64,000 bases of DNA from Nocardiopsis sp. FR4 (GCF_009830945.1 NZ_VWVV01000011.1:1-64000); one strand, 5' to 3'; positions 54,985 through 64,000 are shown, counted from the first letter of the stretch. Notes: generated by a model not told the origin, from the letters alone. Numbers and translations are program-made.

Positions 54985-55170
54985 GCCCGGTGCCGCCGCT
55001 CCACGGCTCCGACGACCTGCGCGCACCGGCTGGCACCGTCGGCTCCGCCCGCGCGGAGCGTCCGCCCCGCGCGCCTCACCGTCATCCCCGGGGCCGGCCA
55101 CGTGTGCGACGCCGAGCGCCCCGACGCCTTCGACGCCGCCGTCCGGGAGTGCGCCCGGACCCGCGGCTGA
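54985..55170 (+). pseudogene. Truncated alpha/beta hydrolase remnant
   Basis: PPLHGSDDLRAPAG in one frame and RLTVIPGAGHVCDAERPDAFDAAVRECARTRG to a stop at 55170 in another are the two C-terminal blocks of an alpha/beta hydrolase (acid loop and catalytic His). The N-terminal two-thirds are absent, replaced by the tRNA-linked repeat, and a frameshift separates the blocks at about 55060. Confidence 0.65.
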
Positions 55171-55190
55171 GCCCCGGCGGACAAGCGCCC

Positions 55191-55199
55191 TGTGGATAA
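55191..55199 (-). promoter_or_regulatory. Perfect DnaA-box match before the helicase gene
   Basis: The minus strand reads TTATCCACA, the consensus 9-mer. It lies 38 bases upstream of the helicase GTG. Single box only, so it could be a regulatory DnaA site or chance. Confidence 0.4.
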
Positions 55200-55236
55200 C
55201 TCCTGGCCTGTCCGCTCGGGCCGGTACTGTCGATCC

Positions 55237-57294
55237 GTGGCAGATCTCCCCGACATCCCCGTCCTCCTCGACGCGGCCGTCACCGCCCTGGGCGGCAGCC
55301 GCCGCGAGGGCCAGGCGGCCATGGCCGACGCCGTGGCCCACGCGGTCGACGAACGCGAACACCTGGTGGTCCAGGCCGGTACCGGCACCGGCAAGTCCCT
55401 GGCCTACCTGGTGCCCGCGATCCGGCACGCGATGGCCAAGGAGAGCACCGTGGTGGTCTCCACCGCCACCATCGCCCTGCAGAACCAGCTCATCGACCGC
55501 GACCTGCCGCGCCTGGCCAAGGCCCTGGCCCCGCTGCTGCCCCGCGAGCCCACGTTCGCCGTGCTCAAGGGCCGGCGCAACTACCTGTGCCGCAACCGGC
55601 TCCAGACCGCGGGGGAGGACACCGAGGACGCGGAGCTGTTCGACCCCCGCCAGCTCTCCTCGCTGGGCCGCCAGGTGGCCCGCCTGCACGAGTGGGCGGA
55701 GGAGACGGCCACCGGCGACCGCGACGAGCTGGTTCCGGGCGTCAGCGACCTGGCCTGGCGCCAGGTGTCGGTGGGCGCCAACGAGTGCGTGGGCGCCCGG
55801 ATCTGCCCCTTCGGCCAGGAGTGCTTCGCCGAGTTCGCCCGCGAGGCCACCCAGGGGGTGGACGTGGTGGTCACCAACCACGCCATGCTCTCCATCGACA
55901 TGTCCCAGGGCCACCACATCCTGCCCGAGCACGACACGATCATGATCGACGAGGCCCACGAGCTCGTCGACCGCGCCACCTCCGTGGCCACCGGCGTCCT
56001 CAACGAGCGCACCGTCACCACCGCCGCCAAGCGCGCGGCCCGCCTGGTCGAACCCGGGACCAGCGAGCGCCTGACCGAGTGCGCCGACGGCCTGGCCCTG
56101 ATGTTCTCCGACGTGCCCGAGGGGCGCCTGGACCACATCGACGACGCCCTGGCCAACGCCGTCGCCGCCACCAGGGACGCCGCCTCGGCCTGTGTCACCG
56201 CGATCGGCCCCTCGCCGGGCGAGCTGGACCCCGACAGCGCCAGCGACCGGCGCCTGGCCCTGGCCTCGCTCGGCGAGGTGCACGACACCGCCGTGCGGGT
56301 CCTGGAGTCCTTCGAACCCGCGCTGCGCGACCGCACCGAGGTGGTGTGGCTGACCAAGACCCCGGGCCGCCAACCCGCGCTCCACGTCGCCCCGCTGGGG
56401 ATCGGCGGACTGCTGCGGGAGAAGCTCTTCGGCGACCGCACGGTGGTCCTGACCTCCGCCACCCTGGTCCTGGGCGGGTCCTTCTCCGCCCTGGCCCACC
56501 AGTGGGGGCTGGGCCGCGAGGTCACCCAGGAGGCCGCCGAGCGCGCGAACGACCCGGAGCGGGACGAGGCCGAGGACGGCCCGCACCGTGCGGCGGGGGA
56601 GCCCCGCTGGCGCGCGCTGGACGTCGGCTCACCCTTCGAGCACTCCCGCAGGGGGATCCTCTACGTGGCCGCCCATCTGCCCCCGCCCGGCCGCGACGGG
56701 CTCGCGGAGCCCTACCTGGACGAGATCGCCGAGCTCATCGAGGCCGCGGACGGCCGCGCCCTGGGCCTGTTCTCCTCCATGCGCGCCGCCCAGAAGGCCA
56801 CCGAGGAACTGCGCGAGCGCCTGGACCACCCGATCCTGTGCCAGGGGGAGGACTCCACCGGCCACCTGGTCCGGGAGTTCGCCGAGGACGAACGAGCCTG
56901 CCTGTTCGGCACCCTGTCGCTGTGGCAGGGCGTGGACGTGCCGGGGCCCTCGCTGTCCCTGGTGATCGTGGACCGGATTCCCTTCCCCCGGCCGGACGAC
57001 CCGCTGGCCTCGGCCCGCCAGCGGTCGGTGGCCGCGCACGGCGGCAACGGCTTCCTGTCGGTGGCCGCCACGCACGCCGCGCTGCTGCTGGCCCAGGGGA
57101 CCGGGCGCCTGCTGCGCTCCACTGACGATCGGGGGGTCATCGCGGTCCTGGACCCGCGTCTGGCCACCGCGCGCTACGGCGGCTTCCTGCGGGCCTCCCT
57201 GCCGCCCTACTGGGGCACCACCGACCCGCAGGTGGCCAGGTCGGCGCTGCGCCGGCTCTCCGGCAGGGCCGCGCCCGAGCCCGCCGCCGGATAG
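55237..57294 (+). CDS. DinG/XPD-type ATP-dependent helicase
   Basis: 685 residues from the GTG at 55237. Walker A is QAGTGTGKSLAYLVPA near 50, the DEAH box is IMIDEAHELVD near 237 and motif VI is AQGTGRLLRSTDDRGVIAVLDPR. Four cysteines (CRNRL near 118 and CVGARICPFGQECF at about 184-196) form the 4Fe-4S cluster of XPD-family helicases. It unwinds DNA 5'-3' in repair, probably R-loop or damage processing. The N-terminal nuclease of some DinG proteins is absent. Confidence 0.92.
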   Translation: MADLPDIPVLLDAAVTALGGSRREGQAAMADAVAHAVDEREHLVVQAGTGTGKSLAYLVPAIRHAMAKESTVVVSTATIALQNQLIDRDLPRLAKALAPLLPREPTFAVLKGRRNYLCRNRLQTAGEDTEDAELFDPRQLSSLGRQVARLHEWAEETATGDRDELVPGVSDLAWRQVSVGANECVGARICPFGQECFAEFAREATQGVDVVVTNHAMLSIDMSQGHHILPEHDTIMIDEAHELVDRATSVATGVLNERTVTTAAKRAARLVEPGTSERLTECADGLALMFSDVPEGRLDHIDDALANAVAATRDAASACVTAIGPSPGELDPDSASDRRLALASLGEVHDTAVRVLESFEPALRDRTEVVWLTKTPGRQPALHVAPLGIGGLLREKLFGDRTVVLTSATLVLGGSFSALAHQWGLGREVTQEAAERANDPERDEAEDGPHRAAGEPRWRALDVGSPFEHSRRGILYVAAHLPPPGRDGLAEPYLDEIAELIEAADGRALGLFSSMRAAQKATEELRERLDHPILCQGEDSTGHLVREFAEDERACLFGTLSLWQGVDVPGPSLSLVIVDRIPFPRPDDPLASARQRSVAAHGGNGFLSVAATHAALLLAQGTGRLLRSTDDRGVIAVLDPRLATARYGGFLRASLPPYWGTTDPQVARSALRRLSGRAAPEPAAG

Positions 57295-57822
57295 TCACCC
57301 CCGCGTGCGGTAGCCGAACAGCCGGACCGCGTACGCGGGGGAGTCCTCGTCCTCGGCCTCCTGGATGAACCAGCGGTCGTCGTGCTCGCCGACGAGCAGC
57401 TCGTTCCACATCATGTCGATGAGCTTGAGCCGGGAGACCACGGAGGCCTCGGGGTCCAGCACGATCGCGTAGGCGCGGTCGGTCAGGCGCTGGGTCACCA
57501 TGCCCACGGACTGCCCGTCCCAGATGGCGGGAACGGGGGCGTGTCCGACCTCGACGCCGCACAGCCGCAGCTGTTCGACCTCCTCGTCGAGGGCCTCGGC
57601 GGCCAGCGCGCCGTCCAGGCGCAGGGCGTCCTCCAACTCGTCGCGGTCCTCGTCCGCGCGCAGGTAGGCGTGGTAGGTGCGGTAACCGCAGGTGCGGCAC
57701 TTGCGCCAGACGACGCAGCGGGCCAGTCCGTAGGCGGACTGCGCCTCGCCCACACTCTGGTAGTCGCTCACCTCGCGAATCGTGCCGCAGTCGCAGCACA
57801 GGGCCGTGAGATCCTGCTTCAT
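57295..57822 (-). CDS. Conserved protein with cysteine zinc-knuckle (unknown function)
   Basis: 175 residues. N-terminal CCDCGTIREV and CRTCGYRTYHAYLR pairs (residues 9-52) form a probable zinc ribbon. An acidic helix-rich middle (DEDRDELEDALRL) and a C-terminal WNELLVGEHDDRWFIQEAEDEDSPAYAVRLFGYR follow. I do not recognise a named family. It is convergent with the helicase gene, abutting at the stop codons. Confidence 0.7.
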   Translation of the reverse strand: MKQDLTALCCDCGTIREVSDYQSVGEAQSAYGLARCVVWRKCRTCGYRTYHAYLRADEDRDELEDALRLDGALAAEALDEEVEQLRLCGVEVGHAPVPAIWDGQSVGMVTQRLTDRAYAIVLDPEASVVSRLKLIDMMWNELLVGEHDDRWFIQEAEDEDSPAYAVRLFGYRTRG

Positions 57823-57998
57823 CAGAGTCCCCCCTCCCAGGCGAGTATGCGACGGATGGAGGCCGTTAGGGAACCCGTTCCGAAAGGAAGTCGCGGCAAG
57901 GACTCGTCATCAATGCCCAAAATGGCCCGGTAAGGGGTTTCGGGTACGTCGTCGACGGCGTGTCGGTGTGGCGAGTCTTACTCACACGCACCAGACGG

Positions 57999-58346
57999 TC
58001 ACTCGTCCATCGACAGGCCGCGCTTGTTGCGGGCGCTCCAGTCGCGCATCCGCTGCGGGTACCCGACGATCTGCACGTCGTAGGCGGGGACCGCCAGGTC
58101 GCTGGCGACCTTGCGGATCACCTCGGGGGAGCCGCACCGGCGCCGGATCCACTCGCCGTCCGTGGCGACCGCCACCGCCGTGGTCCTGGTCGCGAAGGTC
58201 TCCGGCTCCACGAAGAACTCCACCCCCACCCGGCTCTTGGCGAAGTCGATCAGCGCCTTGATGTCCGAATCCTCGGATGCCCGGTCGAAACGGGCCTTAC
58301 CTTTGCGATTGGCCTTACGGAGTCCGAAACGGTCTCGCCATCCCAT
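57999..58346 (-). CDS. Conserved hypothetical actinobacterial protein
   Basis: 115 residues. GVEFFVEPETFATRTTAVAVATDGEWIRRRCGSPEVIRKVASDLAVPAYDVQIVGYPQRMRDWSAR matches a short actinobacterial family often mislabelled oxidoreductase; no cofactor motif is present. The stretch 57823-57998 before the upstream gene has no recognised element. Confidence 0.75.
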   Translation of the reverse strand: MGWRDRFGLRKANRKGKARFDRASEDSDIKALIDFAKSRVGVEFFVEPETFATRTTAVAVATDGEWIRRRCGSPEVIRKVASDLAVPAYDVQIVGYPQRMRDWSARNKRGLSMDE

Positions 58347-58538
58347 CGGCGCTCATGTCCCCTTGGTAGGTTCGGGCGGCCCTCGGCGGCACCGCGGTGC
58401 CGCCGAGTCTATCGGGCCGAATCCCGCCCCATCGGACGCGTAAACCCCGGGCTGCACCGGTTTCCGCGTTTTCCGGACAGCTGTGTCACGGCGCTGCTAC
58501 GTTCTGTTCTCACCCGGCACTGACATGGGGGAGAGATC

Positions 58539-60050
58539 ATGCCGATGTGGACATGGGTGGCCGAGGCCGCGCGCCGGCTTCGGGAGGCGGGGCAGCGGGA
58601 ACTGGCCGAGGCGGTCGCGGATCTGCCGGTGCTCTGCGAGGCCGGCGACGCGGTGCGGGTCGAGGCCGTGGCCCGGTCGGCCCTGCGGACCGCGCGCCGT
58701 CTGGTCGCCGAGGCCGGTTCGGACCAGCCCGGGGTTCCGGGCCTCTTCGGGCCGCCGACCCTGTTCTTCCTCGCGCACTGGCCCCTGGCCGTCCGGGTGG
58801 GAAGCCTGGCCGAGGGCGGGAGGGCACTGGACCAGGTCAGCGCGGCGGCCGAGGACGAGCCCGACCCGCACGAGCACGGGCCCCTGCCCGTCTCCCTGCG
58901 GGAGACCCTCGTGCGCTGCCACGCCAACATCGACGCCCGGGGCACCACCGGCCTGCGCCGCGAACTGCTCGCCACCCGCAGCCTGGCCGGGTGGGAACGC
59001 ACTCCGGCCTGGCCCGCCCTCACCCTGGCCCGGATCAACCTCCTCATCGACGAGGACCTGCCAGAGCGGGCCGAGGCCGAACTGCGGCGCTATGAGCACA
59101 CGGCCACCGGCCCGGCCCTGCTCGGCGCCGAAGGGGTGTTCACCCTGGTCAGAGCGCTCAGGTACCAGGACAGGCACACGGAGGCCCTGGAGGCGCTGGA
59201 CCGCGTGGAGGCGGAGCTGGACCTGGACGAGGCCAACCCGCGCCGCACCGCCCTGCGCCGCCGCATCCGCTTCGAGCGGGCCCGGCTGCTGTCCTGGCTG
59301 GCCCGCCTGGGCCACTGCCCGCCCCGGGAGGCCATCGACCCGCTGCCCACCGTGGAGGAGGCCGAGGCCCAGCCGAACCTGCGCCCCGCCTGGGTCGAGG
59401 CGGTGGAGAACCTGGTGTGCCAGGGCGTGGTGCGCAACGACTGGCGGCTGGGGGTGCGGGTGACCACCTGGTCGCGCTACTTCGAACGGGTGGGCGCCCC
59501 GCGCCGCGGCGCGGAACTCGCCCTGGCCTCGGCGCGCCTGGCCGCGGGGCGCGGCGCCCGCTGGGTGGCGAGCTGCTCGGCCCAGCGCGCCGAGCGGCTG
59601 ATCGGTCAGCTGGGGCGAACCGCCGAGATCACGGGCGACCTGGCGGAGGTGCGCGCCATGATCGCGGCCATGCCGCCCGTCCAGCCGCTGGCCCCGCCCG
59701 AGGAGGTGCTCGCCTTCCTGCGGTCCCAGCCCGCGGAGGAGGTCAACCCCGAACGGCAGGCCGAACAGGTCAACGCGGCCCTGGAGCGGATCCCGCACGA
59801 CACGTCCCTGCTGACGGCGCTCGGCCAGGTCGGCCGCACCCTGATGCTCTCGGACGCGGCGACCGAGCCCCAGTGGAGGCACGTGCGCGAACGCCCGGGG
59901 GACCAGCGCGCCGCGCTGTCGCTGCTGGAGACCCTCCTGCACGACAACGACACCGCCGGGGTGCGCACCCTGGTGAGCACGCTCGCCGCCGGAGCGCTCG
60001 ACGGCCCTCCCGCCACCCGCGTCACCAACCTCTCAGGTCAGTACACCTAG
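58539..60050 (+). CDS. TPR-like hypothetical protein
   Basis: 503 residues from the ATG at 58539 with GGGGGAGAG upstream. Helical Ala/Leu/Arg-rich repeats (for example LARINLLIDEDLPERAEAELRRYEH, FTLVRALRYQDRHTEALEALDRVEAELDLDEANPRRTAL) look like tetratricopeptide or similar alpha-solenoid repeats. No enzymatic motif. Function unknown; it may be a scaffold. Nothing links it to its neighbours. Confidence 0.72.
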   Translation: MPMWTWVAEAARRLREAGQRELAEAVADLPVLCEAGDAVRVEAVARSALRTARRLVAEAGSDQPGVPGLFGPPTLFFLAHWPLAVRVGSLAEGGRALDQVSAAAEDEPDPHEHGPLPVSLRETLVRCHANIDARGTTGLRRELLATRSLAGWERTPAWPALTLARINLLIDEDLPERAEAELRRYEHTATGPALLGAEGVFTLVRALRYQDRHTEALEALDRVEAELDLDEANPRRTALRRRIRFERARLLSWLARLGHCPPREAIDPLPTVEEAEAQPNLRPAWVEAVENLVCQGVVRNDWRLGVRVTTWSRYFERVGAPRRGAELALASARLAAGRGARWVASCSAQRAERLIGQLGRTAEITGDLAEVRAMIAAMPPVQPLAPPEEVLAFLRSQPAEEVNPERQAEQVNAALERIPHDTSLLTALGQVGRTLMLSDAATEPQWRHVRERPGDQRAALSLLETLLHDNDTAGVRTLVSTLAAGALDGPPATRVTNLSGQYT

Positions 60051-60226
60051 GGCCTCGGGGCGGATCCGCCGGACCGCGCCGCCGTCGCGGCGCGGACACA
60101 CCCCCGGATCCCCCTGGCGCCCCTAAAGGCGGTACGCGGGCACTGCTCACGTCAGCCCGGTGGCCGTGGCCCCGGCACTGCTCGCCCCGACCCCGTGGAG
60201 GGCGCCCCTGCTCCCCGGTACGGGGG

Positions 60227-61012
60227 CTACGGGGTGGCCGCGCCCACCCCGTCGGCGAGCGAGCGCCCGGCGGGGTAGGCCAGCGCGGCGGCGGGCAGCG
60301 GGGCGGGTCTGCCGCTGGCCAGCACCCGGACCCGGCCGTGGCCCTCACCGGCGGGGGCCTCGCCGATCCGGCGCAGGGTCTGGGCCGCCACGGCGCCGGC
60401 CGCGGTGAACAGGGTCGCCCGGCCGTCGAGGGCGGCCAGGACGGACTCGCCCACCAGGTCGTAGTGCGTGCAGCCCAGAACGACGGCGCGCACACCGGCG
60501 GGGGTCAGTCCTGCGGCGTAGGCCACCGCGTCCTCGACCAGCCGCGGATCGGCCGACTCCACGGCCTCGGCCAGCCCCACGCAGGCCACCTGGGCCACCT
60601 CCACGCCGCGCGCGAAGGTCTCGACCAGTTGGCGCTGGTAGGCGCTGCGCGTGGTCGCGACGGTGGACCACACCGCGATCGGCCCGCCCCCGGCCGCCGC
60701 GGGCTTGATGGCGGGCACCGTTCCGACCACCGGGACCTCCGGCTCGAACTCGGCGCGCAGCCGGGCCAGACCGTGCACCGAGGCCGTGTTGCACGGCACC
60801 ACCACCGCGTCCAGACCGCCGTCACCGGCCGCCTCGCGGGCGGCCCGGGCCCCGGCCAGCGCGCGGGCGATCACCTCGTCGGGGGTGCGCGGGCCCCACG
60901 GCATGTGGTCCGGGTCCATGGACAGGAACAGGTCCGCGTCCGGCCGCGCGGAACGCAGGGCCGCCGCGGTCGAGAGCATGCCGATACCGGAGTCAACGAG
61001 AGCGATACGCAC
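60227..61012 (-). CDS. Aspartate/glutamate racemase family protein (MurI-like)
   Basis: 261 residues from the GTG at 61012 (VRIALVDSGIGML). The two catalytic Cys are in VVVPCNTASVHG and VVLGCTHYD. It could be the glutamate racemase supplying D-Glu for the wall, but many genomes carry a second paralogue. Neighbours give no hint. The 176 bases after its stop (60051-60226) hold only GC-rich hairpin-capable sequence. Confidence 0.82.
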   Translation of the reverse strand: MRIALVDSGIGMLSTAAALRSARPDADLFLSMDPDHMPWGPRTPDEVIARALAGARAAREAAGDGGLDAVVVPCNTASVHGLARLRAEFEPEVPVVGTVPAIKPAAAGGGPIAVWSTVATTRSAYQRQLVETFARGVEVAQVACVGLAEAVESADPRLVEDAVAYAAGLTPAGVRAVVLGCTHYDLVGESVLAALDGRATLFTAAGAVAAQTLRRIGEAPAGEGHGRVRVLASGRPAPLPAAALAYPAGRSLADGVGAATP

Positions 61013-61224
61013 GGAACCAGATCCTACGACCAGTTCCGCGCCGGCCTGGCGGGTCGCCTTGCGGTCACGGCCCAGAACGAGGAATGAGGCGGACGACACG
61101 TCACAAATAGGTTGGCGAAATGTCGTTACCGATAGGTAGAACTGAGTGGATCGGGCCGTCCGCGCGGCTTCGCGCGGCCAGGCACCGGCTCACGCCGTGC
61201 GTCGTGGAGGGACGGGAAACTGGG

Positions 61225-62676
61225 ATGGCTCCTCAGCATCAGACAACGGGCGGCGGCACCCCCGCCCGAACGCGGACCGGTCTGGCCGAGCACGTCGCCG
61301 CGGTCCAGAAGCTGCGCCGCGACTACCGCGCGCTCCCCCCGGACGCCCCGGTGCGCCTGGCCAAGCCCACCTCCAACCTCTTCCGCTTCCGCGAGGCCAG
61401 CGGTGCGCCACCCCTGGACGTGTCCGCGTTCACCGGGGTGATCTCCATCGACCCGGTCGAACGCCTCGCCGACGTCGGCGGCATGACCACCTACGAGGAC
61501 CTCGTGGCGGCCACCCTCCCGCACGGCCTCATGCCGACCGTCGTCCCCCAGCTGCGCACCATCACCCTGGGCGGCGCCGTCACCGGCATGGGCATCGAGT
61601 CCTCCTCCTTCCGCAACGGCCTGCCCCACGAGGCGGTCCAGGAGATGGAGATCCTCACCGGCGGCGGCGACGTCGTCACGGCCACCCGCGACAACGAGTA
61701 CCGCGACCTCTTCTACGGCTTCCCCAACTCCTACGGGACCCTGGGCTACAGCCTGCGCCTGCGCATCGAGCTGGAACCGGTCTCCCCCTACGTGCACCTG
61801 CGCCACCTGCGCTTCTCCGACGCCGCCGAGACCATGGACGCCCTCGCCCGGATCTGCGCCGACCGCGAGCACGACGGCCAGCCGGTCGACTTCGTGGACG
61901 GCGTCGCGTTCGCCCCCGACGAGCTGTACCTGACCCTGGCCCGCTTCACCGACCAGGCGCCCTGGACCGGCGACTACACGGGCCAGGACATCTACTACCG
62001 GTCCATTCGGCGCCACGCGGGCACCGGACCCGGCGACTACCTCACCGTCCAGGACTACCTGTGGCGCTGGGACACCGACTGGTTCTGGTGCTCGCGGGCC
62101 TTCGGCGTCCAGCACCCGCTGGTCCGCGCCCTGTGGCCTCGCTCCCTCAAGCGCTCCGACGTCTACCGCAGACTCGTCGCCTGGGACCGCCGCACCGACT
62201 TCTTCCGGCTGCTCAACCACTACCGGGGCAGACGCCCCCAGGAACCGCTGATCCAGGACATCGAGGTGGGCGTCGAGCGCGGGGCCGAGTTCCTGGACTT
62301 CTACCACGCCGAGATCGGCATGACCCCGGTGTGGATGTGCCCCCTGCGCCTGAGCGAGCCCCGGCGGGCCGGGGCGGACCCCGGCGAGCCCGTGTGGCCG
62401 CTCTACCCGCTGGAGGCCGACCGCCTCTACGTGAACTTCGGTTTCTGGGGCCTGGTCGACATGAAGCCGGGGCAGCGCCGCGCCCACCACAACCGCCTGG
62501 TCGAGGAGAAGGTCGCCGAACTGGGCGGCCACAAGTCCCTGTACTCGGACTCCTTCTACACCGAGGAGGAGTTCTGGCGGCTCTACAACGGTCCGGCCTA
62601 CTCCGGCCTCAAGCAGGCCTACGACCCCCAGGGGCGGCTACTCGACCTGTACGCCAAGTGCGTGCACAACCGTTAG
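61225..62676 (+). CDS. tmsA: FAD-binding oxidoreductase, TmsA/BfaA-like (10-methyl fatty acid reductase)
   Basis: 483 residues from the ATG at 61225. The FAD-binding_4 domain is FTGVISIDPVERLADVGGMTTYEDLVAATLPHGLMPTVVPQLRTITLGGAVTGMGIESSSFRNG. The C-terminal LYVNFGFWGLVDMKPGQRRAHHNRLVEEKVAELGGHKSLYSDSFY block is typical of the TmsA/BfaA reductase. This enzyme reduces the 10-methylene intermediate in tuberculostearic-type fatty acid synthesis. The methyltransferase gene follows 63 bases later, as known for tms pairs. An AT-rich 40 bp promoter lies at about 61095-61140. Confidence 0.85.
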   Translation: MAPQHQTTGGGTPARTRTGLAEHVAAVQKLRRDYRALPPDAPVRLAKPTSNLFRFREASGAPPLDVSAFTGVISIDPVERLADVGGMTTYEDLVAATLPHGLMPTVVPQLRTITLGGAVTGMGIESSSFRNGLPHEAVQEMEILTGGGDVVTATRDNEYRDLFYGFPNSYGTLGYSLRLRIELEPVSPYVHLRHLRFSDAAETMDALARICADREHDGQPVDFVDGVAFAPDELYLTLARFTDQAPWTGDYTGQDIYYRSIRRHAGTGPGDYLTVQDYLWRWDTDWFWCSRAFGVQHPLVRALWPRSLKRSDVYRRLVAWDRRTDFFRLLNHYRGRRPQEPLIQDIEVGVERGAEFLDFYHAEIGMTPVWMCPLRLSEPRRAGADPGEPVWPLYPLEADRLYVNFGFWGLVDMKPGQRRAHHNRLVEEKVAELGGHKSLYSDSFYTEEEFWRLYNGPAYSGLKQAYDPQGRLLDLYAKCVHNR

Positions 62677-62739
62677 AGGACACCACCGGGACGCGACCCG
62701 ACGGCCATGGGCCGCATCCGCGACAGGAAGGACAGAGCA

Positions 62740-64000
62740 ATGCGGCTTGCCGAGATCTTCGAACGCGTCGTGGGACCCGACGCGCCCATCCGGTTCACCG
62801 CCTACGACGGCAGCAGTTCGGGAGACCCCGACAGCGACATCGGGCTGCACGTGCGCACCCCGGTCGCCGTCAACTACCTCGCGCAGTCCCCCAACGCCGT
62901 CGGCCTGACCCGCGCCTACGTCTCCGGCCACCTGGAGCTGGAGGGGGACATGTACACCGCCCTCCGGCGCATGGCGGACTTCGTCTTCGCCGAGGGGGTC
63001 AACGTCTCGGCGCGCGACATCGTCGAGATCGTGCGCTCCGTGGGCTGGGTCAAGTTCGTCAACCGGGTGGCCCCGCCGCCGCAGGAGATGACACGCGGCC
63101 GCCTCGCCGGTCTGGGCTGGCGCCACTCCAAGCAGCGCGACGCCGAGGTCATCCACCACCACTACGACGTCTCCAACGCCTTCTACGAGATGGTCCTGGG
63201 CCCGTCGATGACCTACACCTGCGCGGTCTTCGACGACGAGGACGCCTCCCCGGAGCGGGTGGGGCGCTTCGACGGAGCCCTGGAGAGCGCCCAGTTCCGC
63301 AAGTACGAACTGGTCTCGCGCAAGCTCGGCCTGGAACCGGGCATGCGTTTGCTCGACGTGGGCTGCGGCTGGGGCGGCATGGTCATGCACGCCGCCCGTG
63401 AGCACGGGGTCCGCGCGCTCGGCGTCACCCTGTCCAAGGAACAGGCCGAGTGGGCCGCCAAGAAGATCGCTCAGGAGGGCCTGTCGGAGCTGGCCGAGGT
63501 CCGCCACATGGACTACCGGGACGTACCCGACGGCAGCTTCGACCGGATCAGCTCCATCGGCCTGACCGAGCACGTCGGCGCGAAGAACCTGCCCGCCTAC
63601 TTCGCCTCCCTCCACGACAAACTCGTCCCGGGCGGCCGGCTGCTCAACCACTGCATCACCCGTCCGCGCAACGACCTGCCGCCCATGAACACCAAGGGCG
63701 TCATCAACCGGTACGTCTTCCCCGACGGCGAGCTGGAGGGCCCCGGCCAGATCCAGACCGCGATGAACGACGCCGGGTTCGAGATCCGCCACCAGGAGAA
63801 CCTGCGCGAGCACTACGCGCTCACCCTCCGCCACTGGGGCGCCAACCTGGAGCGCCACTGGGACGAGGCCGTAGCCGAGGTCGGCGAGGGCACCGCCCGG
63901 CTCTGGCGGCTCTACATGGCCGGCTGCGTGCTCGGCTTCGAGACCAACGTGGTCCAGCTGCACCAGATCCTCGGCGTCAAACTGGACGGCACCGACGCGC
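62740..64000 (+). CDS. tmsB: TmsB/BfaB-like S-adenosylmethionine fatty acid methyltransferase (partial)
   Basis: Open to the window end, 420 codons seen. The ATG at 62740 has AGGAAGGA six bases upstream. It is a cyclopropane-fatty-acid-synthase-family methyltransferase; motif I is LLDVGCGWGGMVMHAA near 205 and the catalytic block is YDVSNAFYEMVLGPSMTYTCAVF. Paired with the TmsA-like gene, it probably adds the 10-methyl carbon to oleoyl phospholipids. The C-terminus is outside the window. Confidence 0.87.
   Translation, partial: MRLAEIFERVVGPDAPIRFTAYDGSSSGDPDSDIGLHVRTPVAVNYLAQSPNAVGLTRAYVSGHLELEGDMYTALRRMADFVFAEGVNVSARDIVEIVRSVGWVKFVNRVAPPPQEMTRGRLAGLGWRHSKQRDAEVIHHHYDVSNAFYEMVLGPSMTYTCAVFDDEDASPERVGRFDGALESAQFRKYELVSRKLGLEPGMRLLDVGCGWGGMVMHAAREHGVRALGVTLSKEQAEWAAKKIAQEGLSELAEVRHMDYRDVPDGSFDRISSIGLTEHVGAKNLPAYFASLHDKLVPGGRLLNHCITRPRNDLPPMNTKGVINRYVFPDGELEGPGQIQTAMNDAGFEIRHQENLREHYALTLRHWGANLERHWDEAVAEVGEGTARLWRLYMAGCVLGFETNVVQLHQILGVKLDGTDA

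Noticed and set aside
55191..55199. Replication origin
   Set aside because: Only one DnaA box; no dnaA, dnaN or box cluster in the window.
61146..63401. Plus-strand frame of 751 codons overlapping the tmsA/tmsB genes in another frame
   Set aside because: Out of frame with both recognised enzymes and made of Arg/Pro/Gly noise.

Overview
This window is chromosomal DNA of a high-GC actinomycete. GC-rich third codon positions, frequent GTG starts, RodA/MreBCD morphogenesis genes, an RNase E/G with long acidic and basic arms, a sugar ABC importer with no ATPase of its own, and a TmsA/TmsB-like pair for 10-methyl (tuberculostearic-type) fatty acids all point to a filamentous actinobacterium. A Nocardiopsis/Thermobifida relative is my best guess; this is inference from gene content, not a search result.

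Layout. 1-147 is the end of clpX. 336-5897 holds a DUF305 lipoprotein and three tandem LVIVD-repeat secreted proteins, the first broken by two frameshifts. 5975-9728 holds folC with a divergent FolC-like paralogue that has lost key residues, a DUF4233 membrane protein and ndk. 9956-15783 is the cell-elongation operon mreB-mreC-mreD-mrdA-rodA. 15980-26280 is a conserved block: B12-binding-type radical SAM protein, DUF2344 protein, rne, rplU, rpmA, obg, proB. 26307-29061 (GH114-like protein, SDR, TetR, PemK/MazF-like) separates proB from proA (29445-30719). A secreted repeat protein and an M48 protease separate proA from nadD-rsfS-phosphatase (33456-35195).

The right half is accessory. It carries three tRNA-Ala(GGC) genes with identical bodies (35272, 50940, 54777), each followed by a related terminator/repeat. 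Around them are small regulator-target pairs, most with a visible inverted repeat: MBL/ArsR-rhodanese, LacI/GH13/sugar ABC importer, TetR/FAD monooxygenase, HxlR/SnoaL-like protein, and TetR/ABC exporter. An alpha/beta hydrolase with a lactate-monooxygenase-type enzyme, a GroES paralogue, a MocR-type regulator with a beta-hydroxyacid dehydrogenase, and an AraC regulator follow. The last 9 kb holds a DinG/XPD-type helicase, three proteins of unknown function, a MurI-like racemase and the tmsA/tmsB pair, the latter cut by the window end.

I saw no CRISPR array, transposase, integrase or rRNA. The most unusual items are the LVIVD cluster with one decayed copy, the FolC-like protein with a changed catalytic motif, the tRNA-Ala-linked repeat family with a truncated hydrolase beside one copy, and several operators that overlap start codons.
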